This document shows positions 5,678-5,895 of a stretch of 5,895 nucleotides of DNA, piece after piece. Positions within the stretch are counted from its first letter, which is position 1; the number at the start of each line of letters is the position of its first letter. Made by a program: the position numbers and the translations under genes. The stretch comes from CAZTZY01 sp964617765 (lineage in GTDB: Bacteria; Pseudomonadota; Gammaproteobacteria; Pseudomonadales; DT-91), in contig CAZTZY010000130.1 in assembly GCA_964617765.1 (NCBI GenBank), forward strand, positions 1 through 5,895. The letters are read 5' to 3'. Under the pieces are notes generated by a model, which saw nothing but the letters and a program-made list of their open reading frames with translations, was not told the origin of the DNA and made no database searches.

Positions 5678-5895
5678 TTATTTATTCTCGTTTAGAGCAG
5701 CTTCATAACCCTGCAAGCGATACAAGTACCCCAGTTCATAAATAGCCGCCGGAATAGTCACAATCGGCGCTATCAGCCACGGCAGGTTAAGGCCGACAAA
5801 TTTCACCCAGAAGCCAAAAGCACCTTGTTGTATATTCACCCAGTCAACATGCCATTCAGCCACAAAAAATACACCGGTAAGATAGGTGAGGCCCA
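5678..5895 (-). CDS. Small integral membrane protein, C-terminal 71 residues; possibly EBP/EXPERA-like
   Basis: The frame is open to the window edge, and the visible 71 residues are the end of a longer protein. They begin with a hydrophobic stretch (GLTYLTGVFFVAEW) that looks like a membrane helix. A short loop follows (HVDWVNIQQGAFG), then a second helix of about 25 residues from FWVKFVGLNLPW to IPAAIYE, and a short tail ending in ALNENK. The GTG at 5863-5861 sits inside this continuous hydrophobic sequence and is unlikely to be the start. The last helix has Asn-Leu-Pro-Trp, which resembles the Asn-x-x-Trp that I recall in the final helix of emopamil-binding protein (sterol delta8-delta7 isomerase). 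That likeness is short and from memory, so the function is a guess. The stop is TAA; the SDR gene follows 61 nt downstream on the same strand. Confidence 0.7.
   Translation of the reverse strand, partial: GLTYLTGVFFVAEWHVDWVNIQQGAFGFWVKFVGLNLPWLIAPIVTIPAAIYELGYLYRLQGYEAALNENK

Noticed and set aside
5861..5863. GTG as the true start of a 61-aa membrane protein
   Set aside because: Ten further in-frame codons up to the window edge are hydrophobic and continue a membrane helix, so the gene most likely begins outside the window.

Overview
This window looks like a stretch of ordinary chromosome from a gammaproteobacterium. The evidence is a bacterial beta-oxidation thiolase/multifunctional enzyme pair, a membrane chemoreceptor, and a base composition of roughly 33-53% G+C in sampled lines. 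A marine or soil Cellvibrionales- or Pseudomonas-like host is my inference from protein style and cannot be proved here. I see no rRNA, tRNA, insertion sequence, CRISPR array, phage gene or toxin system.

Layout. Positions 1-2753 (+) hold the 3' part of a thiolase gene and, 41 nt later, a complete 718-aa fatty-acid oxidation alpha subunit (enoyl-CoA hydratase plus 3-hydroxyacyl-CoA dehydrogenase). They form one operon that ends at a clear rho-independent terminator (2777-2803). Positions 2804-3037 are an AT-rich leader with promoter-like elements, including an exact match to the sigma-28 -35 octamer and a perfect TATAAT, plus a 7-bp hairpin next to the ribosome binding site. Positions 3038-4528 (+) encode a complete methyl-accepting chemotaxis protein, a stand-alone receptor with no che genes beside it. 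Positions 4529-4656 are a short convergent intergenic region. On the minus strand, 5678-5895 is the 3' end of a small integral membrane protein gene that runs off the window. It is followed 61 nt downstream by a complete extended short-chain dehydrogenase/epimerase gene (5616-4657); the two are probably co-transcribed.

How the genes work together. The thiolase and alpha subunit should form a trifunctional complex that hydrates 2-enoyl-CoA, oxidises 3-hydroxyacyl-CoA with NAD+ and cleaves 3-ketoacyl-CoA. The chemoreceptor is lower in G+C than its neighbours and looks like an independent unit. The minus-strand pair is the least understood part. The membrane protein has an Asn-x-x-Trp last helix reminiscent of EBP/EXPERA-type sterol isomerases, and the SDR beside it ends in a basic hydrophobic tail. 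A lipid- or steroid-modifying pair is therefore a testable but weakly supported idea. I found no clear-cut novel system; this pair is the best lead.
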